This document shows, in pieces, positions 63,641-64,000 of a stretch of 64,000 nucleotides of DNA. The translations under genes and the position numbers were made by a program. Numbering within the stretch: the stretch's first letter is position 1; every line of letters starts with the position of its first letter. The notes below the pieces were generated by a model. The model saw only the letters and a list, made by a program, of their open reading frames with translations, did not search any database and had not been told where the DNA came from. The DNA comes from Callipepla californica brunnescens (lineage: Eukaryota; Chordata; Aves; Galliformes; Odontophoridae). The stretch spans positions 121,059,723-121,123,722 of the forward strand of contig JALIRH010000001.1 in assembly GCA_023055505.1 (NCBI GenBank), in the 5' to 3' direction.

Positions 63641-64000
63641 TTTTCAGGCCGGTCAGGTCGCTAGTTGCTAGCCCTGCTTCATAGATTCACAGCAGCCATG
63701 AGATGGCATTAATTTTGTCAGTATGGTTCTCAGACAGGCGCAGAGTTTTAGGCAGATGCCAGACAAACACTGGGTGCATTTGCCAGGAATGGCTGTCCTC
63801 CAATTTGAGTGACAATTAGATCAGAACTGCCAGACAGGTTAAAATCTGAGATGTACTTACACGAAATACAGTCTTGTCTCACTCCTGTGTGCTGTTCGTC
63901 TTTTCGCAAGGAAATGCGGAGTTCCTTAACATCGGCCTCGTTCACAGTTGGCCTCGTTTTTCTTTCCTTTCTCTACAAGTCCCATGAGCCAAGCTCTTTG
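63641..64000. other. Downstream flank, nothing recognised
   Basis: No exon, repeat or RNA gene was recognised. In human the next gene on this side is CLNS1A, but none of its exons is seen here. Confidence 0.5.

Overview
This is nuclear DNA of a bird, most likely chicken (Gallus gallus) or a close galliform. The main evidence is one 49-kb, 16-exon gene whose spliced product follows vertebrate RSF1 from the first to the last residue. Its head-to-head partner is AAMDC, the same gene pair as on human 11q14.1. The introns carry many CR1 LINE 3' ends, the typical bird repeat, and are far shorter than in mammals. Species was inferred from reading alone, with no database search.

Layout. Positions 1-1834 hold no gene I can recognise. 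Positions 1835-8520 are AAMDC on the minus strand: three coding exons (122 aa), a 3' UTR with an ATTAAA signal, and a probable noncoding first exon inside a CpG island. Positions 8480-8840 are a compact bidirectional promoter with a TATA box, two inverted CCAAT boxes, a ZNF143/THAP11-like motif and a YY1-type motif over the RSF1 start codon. Positions 8841-57794 are RSF1 on the plus strand: a coding sequence of 4,275 nt (1,424 codons plus stop) in 16 exons, all joined by GT-AG introns with matching phases. Intron 1 is about 19.8 kb. Exon 6 alone is 1,724 nt. From 57795 to the window end lies RSF1 3' UTR and possibly intergenic DNA, with several candidate polyadenylation signals.

RSF1 is the large non-catalytic subunit of the RSF chromatin-remodelling complex, with the ATPase SNF2H/SMARCA5. 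The bird protein keeps the N-terminal DDT/WHIM-like region, a long acidic/lysine-rich middle, a complete C4HC3 PHD finger split between exons 7 and 8, and a Ser/Asp/Glu- and Arg-rich tail. AAMDC is a small MTH938-like domain protein with no evident link to RSF1 beyond the shared promoter.

Repeats: about a dozen CR1 fragments in both orientations, two inverted copies of an LTR-like interspersed repeat in intron 1, long G and C runs at the start of intron 1, and minor simple repeats. No tRNA, rRNA, CRISPR or prokaryotic feature was seen, and I found no convincing undescribed system. The most checkable oddities are an in-frame upstream ATG that would extend RSF1 by 37 residues, the TATA-containing bidirectional CpG-island promoter, and the inverted LTR-like pair.
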